DNA of 53,829 bases from contig CAUYUJ010016489.1 of the NCBI GenBank assembly GCA_963575745.1, positions 221,556-275,384 of the forward strand, in the 5' to 3' direction. This document shows positions 9,690 through 19,560 of the stretch, one piece after another (the stretch's first letter is position 1; the number at the start of each line of letters is the position of its first letter). The notes below the pieces were generated by a model. The model made no database searches. It was not told the DNA's origin and worked only from the letters and a program-made list of their open reading frames with translations. Source of the DNA: Prorocentrum cordatum (Eukaryota; Sar; Dinophyceae; Prorocentrales; Prorocentraceae). Made by a program: the position numbers and the translations under genes.

Positions 9690-9950
9690 GGCGCGGGCCG
9701 CCGCCGCCCGGCTGCCGCGCGGCACGGCCGCCAGGCTGGCGAGGGCCTCGCTCGCCTGCCGCCGCCGCGCGCCGTCGCCGCCGCCGCCGCCCGCCGCCGC
9801 CCTCCGTCGTGGCCTCGCCTTCGCCGCCGCCGCCCGCCGCCGCCCGCCGTCGTGGCCTTGCCATCGCCGCCGCCGCCCGTCGCCGTGGCCTCATCTTCGC
9901 CGCCGCCGCCGCCGTCGTGGCCTTGCCCTCGCCGCCGCCCCCCGGGTTTT
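9690..9950. repeat. (GCC)n-rich tract
   Basis: CCGCCGCC and GTCGTGGCC units. Long Ala/Arg/Pro frames are artefacts of the triplet repeat. Confidence 0.75.
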
Positions 9951-11406
9951 CTGGCCCCTGCTCTGCCAGTCTGCGTCTAAACATCGGGGCTCTCGACGCC
10001 GCGAAGAGGATGGTGGCCGCGCTGCCATGAATAGTCTCGTTGCGTTGTCGCCTCTGTCGCCGTCGTGGCCTCGCGGTCGCCGTCGTCCGTCGACGTCGTC
10101 ATTCGTCGCCGACGGCGGCGGCGGTGCCGCCGCCGAGGGCCAGAAACGCACAAGGGAGAAGGGCTCCGCGAAATATTGTCTGGACAAGCCCCAAGGCACA
10201 TGCAAACAACTCGCCGAACGTCGCGTTTCATGGCTTGAAATGATCACCCGAGAGCATTCGCAATTTGACGGTATGTGGGCCCTCGTTCGAAACATCACGT
10301 ACATGCCTGGAAGAGTGTCCAACTGATTATACGCAGAGGCGGTTACGAACATAGTATCATGGTCATGCGACCTGACACATCCCCTGGAAAAATGGAGTGA
10401 CATGGAAGCCCCCGAGAGGCCACGAATCGGTGGTAACTTTCAAGCACTTCAGACACCCCCCAAATGATCACACAACTGAGACCTCGGAAGATCCATCTCG
10501 AGAACCTCGTCCAAGATGGCCCACGAAGAATCGAAAGGGCCACGGCGATTCCAAAAAAACGTGCATGGTGCAACCATCCTGGATCTCGGCTGGCATCATG
10601 GTAAGACCGGACAACATCGACTCGGAAAATCCGAACGAATCGGCATGCGAGTCACATCGTGCCACAGCAGCGCCGCGCGAGTGTTGGGCCGCATCAGATC
10701 TGGGGGGACGAAAGGATACCGATGACGCTGCTCCCTGGACCTCATCAGATGATGATATGATGCTGCCCAACTGCACCGCTGAAAGCCCGATTCGAGGAAT
10801 CGTAGCGAAAATGTGCACCAAGATCCCGCGGCGTTGTGTGCAGATTCGGGTGGTCGACAAGGACTCGCAACCAGTACGTGCCAACAGAGAGGACACCGAG
10901 GACGCTGCTCCCTGGACCTCTTCAGGGGTGCGCTCCGGCCAGGACTCCGAGGCGAACGCCGCCGTGGCGGCGAACGAAGAGCAGCGGCATCGGCATCCTC
11001 TCATCCTATGCGGATCGTCGGGGGCCCTGCCCCATCGGCGCCCTGGAACTTTGGACGCCCGAACTTTGTACGGAAGTAAGTGGCACCGAACTCCAGAGCA
11101 AGAGTTGTCCTAAAGCAGCAGGCCGCTGATGTGGAGACGACCTTCTGCCTCAAATCCACGACATGTTTTTCCTAATCACAAGCAAGGACGAATGGGTAAC
11201 CCCGACCTCCGAGCCACGGCATGACAAGAGGCAACGAATGGCGGCCGCCAACTCGCGCGTGCCCGCGTGCAGACTATTCAGATAGGCCTTAAAAGATTCA
11301 GAACTCCACCCTCCAGCAGTGCATAGCACGACAGCATGGCTGCGTCGCAGAAGGAGATGGAGGGTCGACTGACGGTGGTCGACGAACCGCTTGCGCCCGC
11401 GTGCAG
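9951..11406. other. Unassigned region with a 35-bp internal duplication
   Basis: It is less repetitive than its surroundings. A plus frame runs 10397-11113 (from GTG; first in-frame ATG near 10598) with two similar peptide blocks ending DAAPWTSS. These come from a duplicated 35-bp DNA segment at about 10716-10750 and 10890-10924. No domain is recognised, and the end of the frame resembles family B. I do not call a gene, but a diverged exon cannot be excluded. Confidence 0.3.
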
Positions 11407-11586
11407 TACAGTCGGGGCGCTGAAGAAGGAACCCTTCTCGTTGGGGAGGGGCTCGGTGTCCCTTGATTGTTTTACAGTTTGCCTCGGGTTTTCCTTCGGT
11501 CTTCCCCATGGGACATCGAAGTTAACCTATGGGAAGAAGGGGCCTCGTTCCCTATGTGGGGTTCCTTAGGTCAACGCCTCGACTGG
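11407..11586 (-). mobile_element. MITE family A, copy 3 (inverted)
   Basis: The reverse complement matches the other copies. The left end, TACAGTCGGGGCGCTGAAG, is the best-preserved terminal repeat; the right end is eroded (GCCTCGACTG). A short family B fragment (ACACCGACAGCGAGCCCTG-like, about 11610-11640) lies beside it. Confidence 0.75.
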
Positions 11587-11828
11587 ACTCTCCAGCTCCG
11601 CAGCGAAACACAAATCAACAGCACCGACAGCGAGCCCTGCTCCGAGAGGACAGGAGCTCACGCCGGCCTCGGTGTGCGCGGCGGAGAGGTGTCCGTCGCC
11701 ACCGCCTGGGAGCCCGCCTTCGGAGACCCCGGCAGACGGTGGCTATGCAAACCTCTGAGCCCGAATATGCCCAACCCTTTCCCGAGGTCAGCCCTCATCC
11801 CAGAACAAGTCAACGCTGTGAGGGCCAG

Positions 11829-12015
11829 TACCCATCGGTCGGAAGAAGCAGGTAGAAACAGGAAGCAGGAAGGCGTTGGAAGTAGATTGGGCTTCCGCCC
11901 GCCCCCTGAAGAGGAGGGAAGAGGGAAAGCCGCTCGTCTCTTGCAGTAGGAAGGCGCTTAAAATAGATTGGAATCTGGGGATCCAAAAATACCTACTTTC
12001 AACGACCGATGGGTA
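11829..12015 (+). mobile_element. MITE-like family C, copy 2
   Basis: It starts TACCCATCGGTCGGAAGAAG and ends TTTCAACGACCGATGGGTA, so its terminal inverted repeats match each other. The internal blocks GTAGGAAGGCGCTT and AAAAATACCTACTTTC are shared with copies at 31313 and 37153. Confidence 0.7.
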
Positions 12016-12059
12016 CGATCATGACGGCTGTTGCAACGAACAACGGCACAAGCATACGC

Positions 12060-12130
12060 TCTCAGAGGTCCGCGCTGACTTCTTGGGTCGGCGCTGGACG
12101 CCCCTCCCTGGCGCGCGCTAGGGACGGCGC
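12060..12130 (+). repeat. Family L fragment
   Basis: The stretch GTCCGCGCTGACTTCTTGGG followed by GGCGCTGGACGCCCCT and CTGGCGCGCG matches the hairpin family at 32745-32835. The right half of the hairpin is diverged here. Confidence 0.5.
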
Positions 12131-12288
12131 CCGAGGCGCCGCGGGGTGCCCCGGTGCCGATCCGAGCAGTTCGCGAGGACCTCCGAAACTGTGTGCTGTG
12201 CCTATTTGTTTTTTGTTGGGGGGGTTCGAGCCCATTCCCCGAGCCACTCCAGGTGCTCTGTATGCCCAGCTGTCCTAGACGCCTCGCT

Positions 12289-13506
12289 TCAGCAGATGCA
12301 CTGTAGGTTCGAAGGATTTGAGCATGAATTTTCCCCGACGTCGTCTGCATCTAAGCCGCTGTCTTCTCGCATCAGCGTCAGCATCTCAGATGTATCAGTG
12401 CCATCTGAAGATGTTACACTGCTGTCACACCATTCGTGGCCTTCATCCTGACATCCAGACGCATCAGGATCTCGACAACACCAGACACATAGAACACTCA
12501 AGCAGACAACAATACACATGAATAGCACGACTACAATGAGGAGAAATTGGAACCACCTGCCTCGTTTGCGTTGCAGCTCCTCGAAGGGAATGCACGACTC
12601 TGGCGCCTGATCCTCGTCTGTGCGAGGAACTCCAAAGTAACCATGGTGATACTCCATAGAGCCGTATGCGTATCTGCAATGAGAATATGCGGCGCAAGCT
12701 TGTGGATCGGTGCAAATGTAAACATCTGAAACATTGGCTGCAGGCGTCGAATAACACACCTGTACTGGGGCGTGTTCGAAGCCGAGCCACGACGGCGGCA
12801 ACTGCGGAATCAAGTCATACTGGCGCACAACGCGCCACATGGGCGGGAACTCTTCTATAGATAACTTGCTGTAAGCCGATACGAACGCTGAGTTGCCAAC
12901 GTGTGGCGAAGCAAAAGTCCATACACCAGACACCCGCATAAAACTGCAGCAGCCACGGAATTCGAAAGATGCCAGCGTTGCGAGCGCTGCCCCGAAGGAG
13001 TGTCCCGTGAAGGCAACTGCACCGCATTGCAAGTCCTGTAGATGATGGAACAGAGACTCTCGTAGCTCGCCGTACGCAGACGCGAATCCATGGTGAACTT
13101 TGCATGATGGGCACCAACTTTTATGAGTGCCGTTTCTTGTATGGATTTGCCACGAAGGCCATGGCGTGAGCCACGCCTCCACGTCAGCTCGGATGTTTTG
13201 GATATCGTAAAACGAAGTCCCAGCGAATATTGCAATGCACTCCTTTGCGCTCTGGGGCTCGGCACGTTGACGCTGTATAACAAACCCTCGCGCATGGTAG
13301 ATAGTACTTGGACCCAGAATGCGGAGACTGCCATTAACTATATTCGCTGATGATGCGTCGCAATCGATGCCACAATCCCACGATGCAATATGATCCGGCG
13401 AACACATAGAAATTGCATTCAAATGCATGTAGAACGTAGCTTCCTTCTCACTGAAGGCGGCGCCTGTTGCGCTGGCAAAGAAAAGGTATGCCAGCACAAC
13501 GAACAT
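12289..13506 (-). CDS. Class 3 lipase-like serine hydrolase, secreted or membrane-anchored
   Basis: Predicted 405-residue triacylglycerol/phospholipid lipase of the fungal-type class 3 (alpha/beta hydrolase) family. The first in-frame ATG (13506) starts a clear signal peptide (MFVVLAYLFFASATG). A longer frame begins only at a GTG at 13548 after an in-frame stop, so I chose the ATG. Residues 94-97 (FAGT) fit the oxyanion loop. GHSFG at 168-172 gives nucleophile Ser170, DLIPQLPP gives Asp231, and HHGYFG gives His287 or His288. Sequons lie at Asn58, Asn125 and Asn258. Residues about 320-343 form a transmembrane helix, followed by an acidic, Ser/Thr-rich tail. The catalytic domain should therefore face the lumen or outside. 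It is a single exon in a repeat desert, with MITE J 85 bp upstream. Substrate is not predictable. Confidence 0.9.
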   Translation of the reverse strand: MFVVLAYLFFASATGAAFSEKEATFYMHLNAISMCSPDHIASWDCGIDCDASSANIVNGSLRILGPSTIYHARGFVIQRQRAEPQSAKECIAIFAGTSFYDIQNIRADVEAWLTPWPSWQIHTRNGTHKSWCPSCKVHHGFASAYGELRESLFHHLQDLQCGAVAFTGHSFGAALATLASFEFRGCCSFMRVSGVWTFASPHVGNSAFVSAYSKLSIEEFPPMWRVVRQYDLIPQLPPSWLGFEHAPVQVCYSTPAANVSDVYICTDPQACAAYSHCRYAYGSMEYHHGYFGVPRTDEDQAPESCIPFEELQRKRGRWFQFLLIVVVLFMCIVVCLSVLCVWCCRDPDASGCQDEGHEWCDSSVTSSDGTDTSEMLTLMREDSGLDADDVGENSCSNPSNLQCIC

Positions 13507-13590
13507 CCCCCCGTGTACGATACGGCTTGTCCAGCATCCCTCGCACACACTCGAGCAACTTACAATGTCATGCTTGCGCCAAGATCAGGG
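13507..13590 (-). promoter_or_regulatory. Probable 5' flank of the lipase gene
   Basis: Only about 85 bp separates the lipase ATG from MITE J. I see no TATA-like motif. A GTAAGT string near 13563-13568 on the minus strand matches a splice donor consensus, but no paired acceptor is evident. The promoter may lie inside or beyond the MITE. Confidence 0.25.
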
Positions 13591-13785
13591 GGGCGTAAGA
13601 CCCGGGTACAGGGGACTCGGACATCCCCGACGAGGTCGTCAAACAAATGACGAGGCCGAGCCTGCATTTTGACGAGGCCTCCCGCTGCAGACATCCCACG
13701 AAACTCCTTACTCGTCAAAATCCGAATCGCGGTCGTCAAAAAACGATGGCGAACCCGAGTCCTGGCAAACCCGGGTCTTACGCTC
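13591..13785. mobile_element. MITE-like family J, copy 1
   Basis: The ends GCGTAAGACCCGGGT and ACCCGGGTCTTACGC are exact inverted repeats, with the second blocks GGACTCGG and CCGAGTCC also inverted. The centre CCCGCTGCAGACATCCCAC is shared with 20824-21012. Confidence 0.75.
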
Positions 13786-13879
13786 CCACGATAAGAGGTT
13801 TGAGCCTCAATGGCTACGGAGTGTGTCATGCCTTGCTTCTTCCTCTACGCGCCGGAACTCTAGGTTTTGATCGTACCGA

Positions 13880-14099
13880 TGCGATGGACTCCCGCCAAGG
13901 GTACGGGAAACACCCTGAGGTACGATGCACAGCAACCAACCCAACGTTGCCCAAAACCAAACACAGCCGCACATGAGCATGCCTCTGTCTCGCACGGACC
14001 ACCTCCGCGGCGACACCGGCAGCGAGCGCTGACCAACACGGGCAGGAACTGCTGTCGGTCTTCACGCCCATGCCTTCCGTATCCGTTCCAATCGACCAA
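13880..14099 (+). mobile_element. MITE-like family B, copy 3
   Basis: It shares GGCGACACCGGCAGCGAGC, GGCAGGAACTGCTGT and weakly inverted ends (GGGTACGGGAAACACC...CCTTCCGTATCC) with 9274-9462. As in that copy, it runs directly into MITE A. Confidence 0.55.
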
Positions 14100-14279
14100 T
14101 ACAGTCGGGGCGTTGACCTAAGGAACCCTAAATAAGGAACGAGGCCCCTTTTTTCCATAAGTTAACCTTCGATTTCCTGTCGGAAACAGAAGGGAAGCCT
14201 GAGGCAAGCTGTGAAACACTTAAGGAACGCGGAGCCCCTACCCAACGAAAAGGGTTCCTTCTTCAGGGCCCCGACTGTA
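14100..14279 (+). mobile_element. MITE family A, copy 4
   Basis: 180 bp, from TACAGTCGGGGCGTTGACC to TTCAGGGCCCCGACTGTA. Both terminal repeats are intact. Confidence 0.85.
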
Positions 14280-14329
14280 TCGCTCCACACGTTGCTGGCC
14301 TGGCATCCGATCGTGCCGAAGAGCAGGCC

Positions 14330-14811
14330 TGCTGCGCGCTGCCGCCGCCGCCTCCGCCGTGGTCGTCGCCGCCGCCGCCGCCACTGCCACCACCGTTGTC
14401 GCCGCCGCCTTTGCCGAACCTTGTCGTAGTCGTCGTTGCCATCCTCGTCGTGATCGTCGTCGTCGTCGCCGCCGTCGTCGCCGCCGCCGCCGTCGCCGCC
14501 AGCGCCGCCGCCGCCGTCGCCGCCACCGTCGTCGAAGGTCGTCGCGGCGGCGGCGACGACGACTGTCGACGAGACTCGACGACGACGACGACGACGACCA
14601 CGACGACCACGCCGCCGTCGCCGTCGCCGTCGTGCCGATGAGCGCGCCTGCTGCGCGCGGTCTCCGCCCGCCGGTGGCCCCGAGCCGCCCGCGGGCGCGG
14701 CGCCCGACGCCCCGAGCCGCGCGGCGTCCAAGGCCCGCGCGGCCGGCGAGGAGAAGCGCCGCCCCGCCGGCAGGCAGCGCCCTCGCCGCGGCCGCCGCAG
14801 GCCACCGCAGG

Positions 14812-14842
<31 letters not shown>

Positions 14843-14930
14843 CGTCGTCGACGTCGGCGTCGTCGTCGAACGTCGGCGTCGTCGCCGCCGCCGCCGGCGT
14901 CCCCAGAAGTTTGGGGCTCCGAAAAAATTG
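14330..14930. repeat. (GCC/GTC)n trinucleotide tract
   Basis: A long CCGCCGTCG-type tract with an insert of less repetitive GC-rich sequence around 14640-14800. All long frames are Arg-, Ala-, Val- or Asp-rich and lack domains. Confidence 0.75.
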
Positions 14931-15499
14931 GACCCGCCTATTTGGGCGACGGTCGAACCTGGGACAGAAGAGCACCCCTCAGGAACACGAGACCCTCCGC
15001 CGGCCAGAACGCAGGGTGCACAAACAAATTCCACAAACACGGAAAACATGAGGGCATCCTCCCCGAACGGACCTCGATCTTATACCTCGGTCCGGCTGTA
15101 GTGTCGCCCTCCAGGGACCCTCGACAGGCCCCCGTCAGCAGTCAGTCAGTGGGCCGTGCATCCTGTGGACGCGCAGGCAAACTAACACTTTAAAAAATTA
15201 GGGTCGTGCGCCAAACGCGTCGAGATGATGACGACGCGATGGGATTAGCCATGTACGGATCACAAACTACATGACAACATTGCGAAGACAGTTTCTGCCC
15301 ATTGTTATCTTGGTCGGCCTCTGCGGCGGTGGTGAGCCCATTTCTTCGGCGAGCTGCCCACAGCACAAACTGAGTGTCCAACTAAATCATGGCCTGGCCG
15401 CGCTGCAGCTTTCACGTGCAAAGTTGTTGGTTGATCGCATCGAATTTCAAATGGAGCTTTCGACTCTGCCTGCTCCAAGACACCAACGTTGGTTGCACG
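14931..15499. other. Unassigned; possible LINE decay extending right
   Basis: No gene is recognised. A plus frame of 105 codons at 15271-15588 overlaps the minus-strand LINE remnant and is probably its shadow. Confidence 0.35.
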
Positions 15500-15680
15500 A
15501 TCGATGCGCCCATGATGGTTCGCAAGCATTTGCTCTGGAAACCGTCCAACATATTTCTGTCCGCTTTGAGCAGCCAAAAGGAATCTAATGAATACAAAAA
15601 CTCCGCCACGACAAAACTTGTATGTGTGCAACTTGCTGTGTTTCCGAATGTACGCTTGAGACCAAACATTTAGCGATCTC
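15500..15680 (-). pseudogene. Decayed LINE reverse transcriptase C-terminal segment
   Basis: Two adjacent minus-strand frames join near 15617. The upstream one reads LNVWSQAYIRKHSKLHTYK and the downstream one reads LKADRNMLDGFQSKCLRTIM. This order matches the segment just after the reverse transcriptase catalytic core of many non-LTR retrotransposons, whose usual form is W..K..I..K.K...Y followed by LY..E.W.L...D...L..F...CLR.ILG. The Tyr-Gly and Trp positions are altered and a frameshift separates the parts, so it is a dead relic. The catalytic core and endonuclease are not visible. Confidence 0.6.
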
Positions 15681-15689
15681 TCCGAATAT

Positions 15690-16691
15690 ATAATGATTTC
15701 GCCGATCCGCCGGGACACCTCATGGCTTCCGCGCCCGTCGCAAAACTAAAGACCTTCCAAATATACAACTTCCCTGACATGTTTGATCGGTTCGCCACTT
15801 GGTTGAATCGTACTTTGGCTACAAATGTGGATCTGCACGGTCTTGTCCCAATTCAATGAGTCCATACTTTTGCCCCTCCAACGCTGCTGCGTCCAACATC
15901 TCTGCCATCCGTCCAACGGGCCCCGGGAAAGTCAACAAACATTACTGAGGACGAAAAACCGGCCCTAGATCCAGACATGTCTGGGTCGTCGTCCCCCAGA
16001 TCCAGGCGTTTCCCAGGTCACCCAGCTTCGAGTGTCGCGCCCCGCGATGCGCGACGTGGGATTCTCTTCGCGCCCTCGCGCCCTCGCACCGACCACTTCG
16101 ACAAGGGCAACCGCTCTGGCCCAGAACGCGACGCGTGAAGCGCAATTTATCTTCGCGCCCCCGCGGGTGATCTTGGTTTTCGCTCGATTTCGGGCCCCTG
16201 GACCCACAGAGGTCGATCCAACTCGTGACATGCCGCAGAAAGGTTGGGCCAGAGGCTTTGATTGTGATCTTTCGAAATGCTGCATTCGTTTCGCAAAGTC
16301 GGATCCCAGGGAACAGCCTTCACTTCGCACCAAATGTCCGCCGTCTCAGCCCTGCTGATCTCTCGCCCTTCTCAGTATATCCTCCCTGTGCGACGTCTGT
16401 TGTGTCCTCGTTATCCTCCTCCTGCTCCACCTTGGTCCCCGTCGTCCTCCTCCTCCTCCTGTGGTCCTCCAACCTGCTTTGCTCCCCCGTCCTCGTCGAG
16501 GTCCTCATCCCTCCTCCTCCTCTTCATCCACCTCCGGTCTCTTTTCCTGACCGAAAGGTGCATACGTATCACGACTACGCTTAGACAGCACCTCAGGGCT
16601 TCTATTTTCTCGCTCCTCGTCCTCATCTGATCTCAGCCTCCTCCTGCTTCTCCTGACCTCTCTCCCTGCTCAAGAAGATGGAAGCCGTCAA
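15690..16691. other. Unassigned region with CTCC-rich patch
   Basis: Positions 16390-16530 are CTC-rich simple sequence. A plus frame of 108 codons at 16032-16358 has no recognised domain. Otherwise I see nothing definable. Confidence 0.3.
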
Positions 16692-16812
16692 AAATGGGGC
16701 CAGGCAAGACTGTTTCGGAGGACCGCGCCGCATCGCCGATGCATCGACGACGTCCGGATAGAAGACCGGGCCCAAAATGGCGCCGCATCGCCGATGCATC
16801 GCCTGGAATGGA
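16692..16812. mobile_element. MITE-like family E, partial copy
   Basis: Two GCGCCGCATCGCCGATGCAT blocks lie in direct orientation with a GGAGGACCG flank. It is shorter than the copies at 8432 and 32092. Confidence 0.5.
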
Positions 16813-17279
16813 GGAGGGCGATGAAGGATCAGGGGATCGAGGGTGTCAAGGAGGGTCTGGGAATCATGGCTGGAGGTATGCGCGCGGCCCCCAGGGGGAA
16901 CCACGGGACGTACTGAACAAAGAAGGAGGGGCCCCATGAGATCCTGGGCAACCCTGGCACCGGCCACGATATCCACCCCCTTCCTGGTCATCAAACCCCT
17001 TTTCCACGACACCGACATACGGGAACCCTGAACGAGAGAACGTCGAAAAATCGAGAGACGACAACTATCCACCCCACCGATCCCGACAAGGGACCCAAGA
17101 TCAACGCACGCAGGCCCTCCTGGCCGAGCCAGGGCCTGACCGCCGACTTACCTAGGAGCGGGAGGGTGGATAATCAACTTGGTTTGGTGTGATCTGGGTA
17201 CGGCCTGATTTTCATAGTGATGGGGCCAAACGGTCTTACACCATCCATTCCTGGGCGCGTGTCAAGATGTGGGCTTCCG
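16813..17279. other. Unassigned
   Basis: Mostly unique, moderately GC-rich sequence. No gene or inverted repeat is recognised. The string CCACGGGACGTA recurs near 33645 and 33695. Confidence 0.25.
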
Positions 17280-17819
17280 CGGTCTGAATGTTGCGTGTTG
17301 TTGTTTGTGTTGGTGCTGGTGTTGTATATGTTGTTGGTAGCGGTGGTGATGCGAATGTTTAATTCTCACTACAAAAAAAAACAATTATTGTTGATCCCCC
17401 TCTGGTGACCATTGTGTGTTTTACATAATGGTTTTACCTTGTCCTTATGAATCATGCTCCCCCGGGGCTCGCATCTTATTTTCATTAATGAAAAGCACTA
17501 GGTTCAAACTGTGCCCTTGGCCCCCGCATTGCAAACAACAAAAACGGTGCCCGCTCGAGACTTCTTTACAGTTTAGCCGTGACCCCCGCTCCCGCCTGAG
17601 AGTTCCTCGCATGTTACTCAGGAGTCGCACTCTCGCGTGGGACTGCCTCGCATGTTCCTCAGGAGTCGCTCTCTCGGCGTTCTGGAGTAGCGCTTTCGCT
17701 GGAAACTTGTTTGCGCACTTTACTCAAGAATCGCGCTCTTGCGTTGGGTTCCCCGCAATCTACTCAAGCGCCGCGCTCCCGCCACCCAGGCACCCAGGAA
17801 TTGCGCTCACGCTTAGGAC
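17280..17819 (+). repeat. GTT-rich start and degenerate 40-45-bp repeats (block S, copy 1)
   Basis: The GTT-rich run (17283-17345) and the following ATTATTGTTGATCCCC, CCCGGGGCTCGCA and TTGGCCCCCGCATTGCAAAC landmarks recur in order at 18640-18900. Positions 17590-17800 are degenerate tandem units around CAGGAGTCGCACTCTCGCG and GGGACTGCCTCGCATGTT. No gene. Confidence 0.6.
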
Positions 17820-18540
17820 TCCCTATTGCTGCCCTTCGTGGCCCCGTTGCAGCCCTTCGTGGCCCCCTTCGCTACCCTTTGTGGCCCCGTCGCAGCCCTT
17901 CGCGGCCCCCTCGCTGTCCTTCGCGGTCCCGCTGCAGCACTTCGCGGCCCCCTCGCTGCCCTTTGTGGCCTCGTTGCAGCCCTTCCTGGCCCAATAACAG
18001 CCTTTCGCGGCCCCGTCGCTGCCACCCGTGGCCCCGTTGCTCCCCTTCGTGGCCCCCATCGCTGCCCTTCGTGGTCAGTTGCAGTCCTTCCTGGCCTCCT
18101 CACTGCCCTTCGTGGCACCAAATATGCATGCCCGTCGTGGTCCTGGCTCGTTCGCGCCCGTCGTGGCCCCGTGCACATGCGCTACGCGGCTCTGCCGACG
18201 CCCCCATCGCTACCCTTCGTGGTCCCGTTGCCGCCCTTGGCGATCCCGTCATTGCCTCTGCGGCCCAATACACGCATGCCCTTCATGGCCCCCGCTCGTT
18301 CGCGCCCACCGTGGCCCCATGCGCGTGCCCTTTCGTAGCCCCGCCGTCGCCCTTTGCGGCCCCCATCGCTGCCTTTCGTGGCCCCGCTGCTGCCCTCAAT
18401 GGCCTCGTCGTTGCCCTCTGTGGCTCCGCACTATCTGCCCTTCGCGGCCCCCGCTCATTCGCGCCATCGTGGCCCCACACGCATGCCCTTCGTGGCCCCG
18501 CTGTCCCCCTTCGTGGGCCCCTTCCTGCCCTTCGTGGCCC
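17820..18540. repeat. 21-bp minisatellite (GCCCTTCGTGGCCCC-type)
   Basis: About 30 units, with a basic period of 21 bp (for example TTCGTGGCCCCGTTGCAGCCC), drift in sequence. Because 21 is a multiple of three, several frames stay open on both strands: plus frames of up to 306 codons spanning it and a minus heptad frame reading GATKGSN/GAAKGCD. No start, signal or domain distinguishes any frame. Confidence 0.75.
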
Positions 18541-18700
18541 CGCTGTCGCCGTCGCCGTCGCCGTCGCCGTCGTCGTCGTCGCCGTCGCCGTCGTCGTTAG
18601 TGGTGTTGTTGGTGTTGTTATGATGGTGTAGTTGGTGTTGCTGTTGTGATTCGTGTTGTTGTTGTTGCTGCTGTTGTGTTGCTGTTGGTGGTGTGATGGT
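18541..18700 (+). repeat. (GTC)n then (GTT)n microsatellites
   Basis: CGCCGTCGTCGTC units pass into GTTGTTGTGTTGCTG units. Confidence 0.7.
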
Positions 18701-19110
18701 GTGGCTGATGCCGTTTTGGTTGTTGTCTTCTCATCCTTTGGAAATAAATACGCGTTGTTGGTCCACCCCCTGGTGGACATTGTCCTTTCCAATGAACGCG
18801 CACCTCCCGGGGCTCACACCCTGTTGTTTATCAGGGCCAGTCCTCGTGTTCAAACAGGGCCCCTGGCCCCCGAATCACAACAACAACAACAACGGCTCCC
18901 GCCTAATATTGTCTCACAATGTATTCCATAATCGTGCTCTCGCACGCGGCATCCGAGCAACTCATGCACGAATCGCGCTCTCGCGTGGGACCTCCTCCCA
19001 ATGTGTTCAGACGCCGGGCCCTCGACGCGCAGGATTCACGCTCTCGCTGTGGATTTCCTGACGTTGTATTTGGGAGTCGCACTGTCGCTCGGGACGTCCT
19101 CGCGATTCAT
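18701..19110 (+). repeat. Block S, copy 2, with 40-45-bp degenerate repeats
   Basis: It repeats the order seen at 17350-17700: a GTTGGTCCACCCCCTGGTGG landmark, CTCCCGGGGCTCAC, GGCCCCTGGCCCCCGAATC, then units around GAATCGCGCTCTCGCGTGGG. The divergence is substantial. Confidence 0.55.
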
Positions 19111-19204
19111 TCACGACGCACGATTCAGCAAACCACCTGCCCCTTGTCCCTGCCTTCCATCCGTCCTCTCTTCCCTGCATTCGGGGCCGCGCGACATGCG
19201 CGTT

Positions 19205-19560
19205 GCAGGTGAGAAGAATATTTCTCTAAGGGGGTACGATCGATCGAAGACGAGGACAGCCAATATCGAGGGTGTGGGATATGCGCGTTGAAAGACACGC
19301 AAATACATAAGAACAAACAGTATTGAATGATTGGCGTTGTTAATGGTGTTCAGGTTGCTGCATTAGCTGGTGTTGTTGTTGGTGCTGTCACTGGTGGCGT
19401 TGTCGTTGTTGTGGTTGCTGTTGTTGTACTTGTTGGTGTGTTTTTGTTGTTGTTGTTGTTCGTGTTGTTGGTGTTGATGGTGTTGTTGTTGTTGCTGTTG
19501 CTGTTGTTGTTGAACATTATTAATTCTAAAGAATAATTATTGTTGGGACCCCTGGTGCAC
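19205..19560 (+). repeat. Block T, copy 1, plus GTT array
   Basis: GTACGATCGATCGAAGACGA, TATCGAGGGTGTGGGA, TGCGCGTTGAA and GAACAGTATTGAATGATTG match 20485-20620 in order. Both copies are followed by GTT-rich arrays. The end (ATTATTGTTGGGACCCCTGG) also resembles block S. Confidence 0.6.

Noticed and set aside
10397-11113. 238-codon plus frame with two DAAPWTSS blocks
   Set aside because: It starts at GTG, the blocks derive from a DNA duplication, the end enters a repeat, and no domain is recognised.
12215-12245. tRNA T-arm-like GGGTTCGAGCCC
   Set aside because: No matching D-arm, anticodon arm or acceptor stem could be placed around it.
13548-13548. GTG as the lipase start
   Set aside because: An ATG 14 codons downstream begins an exact signal peptide, and eukaryotic genes rarely start at GTG.
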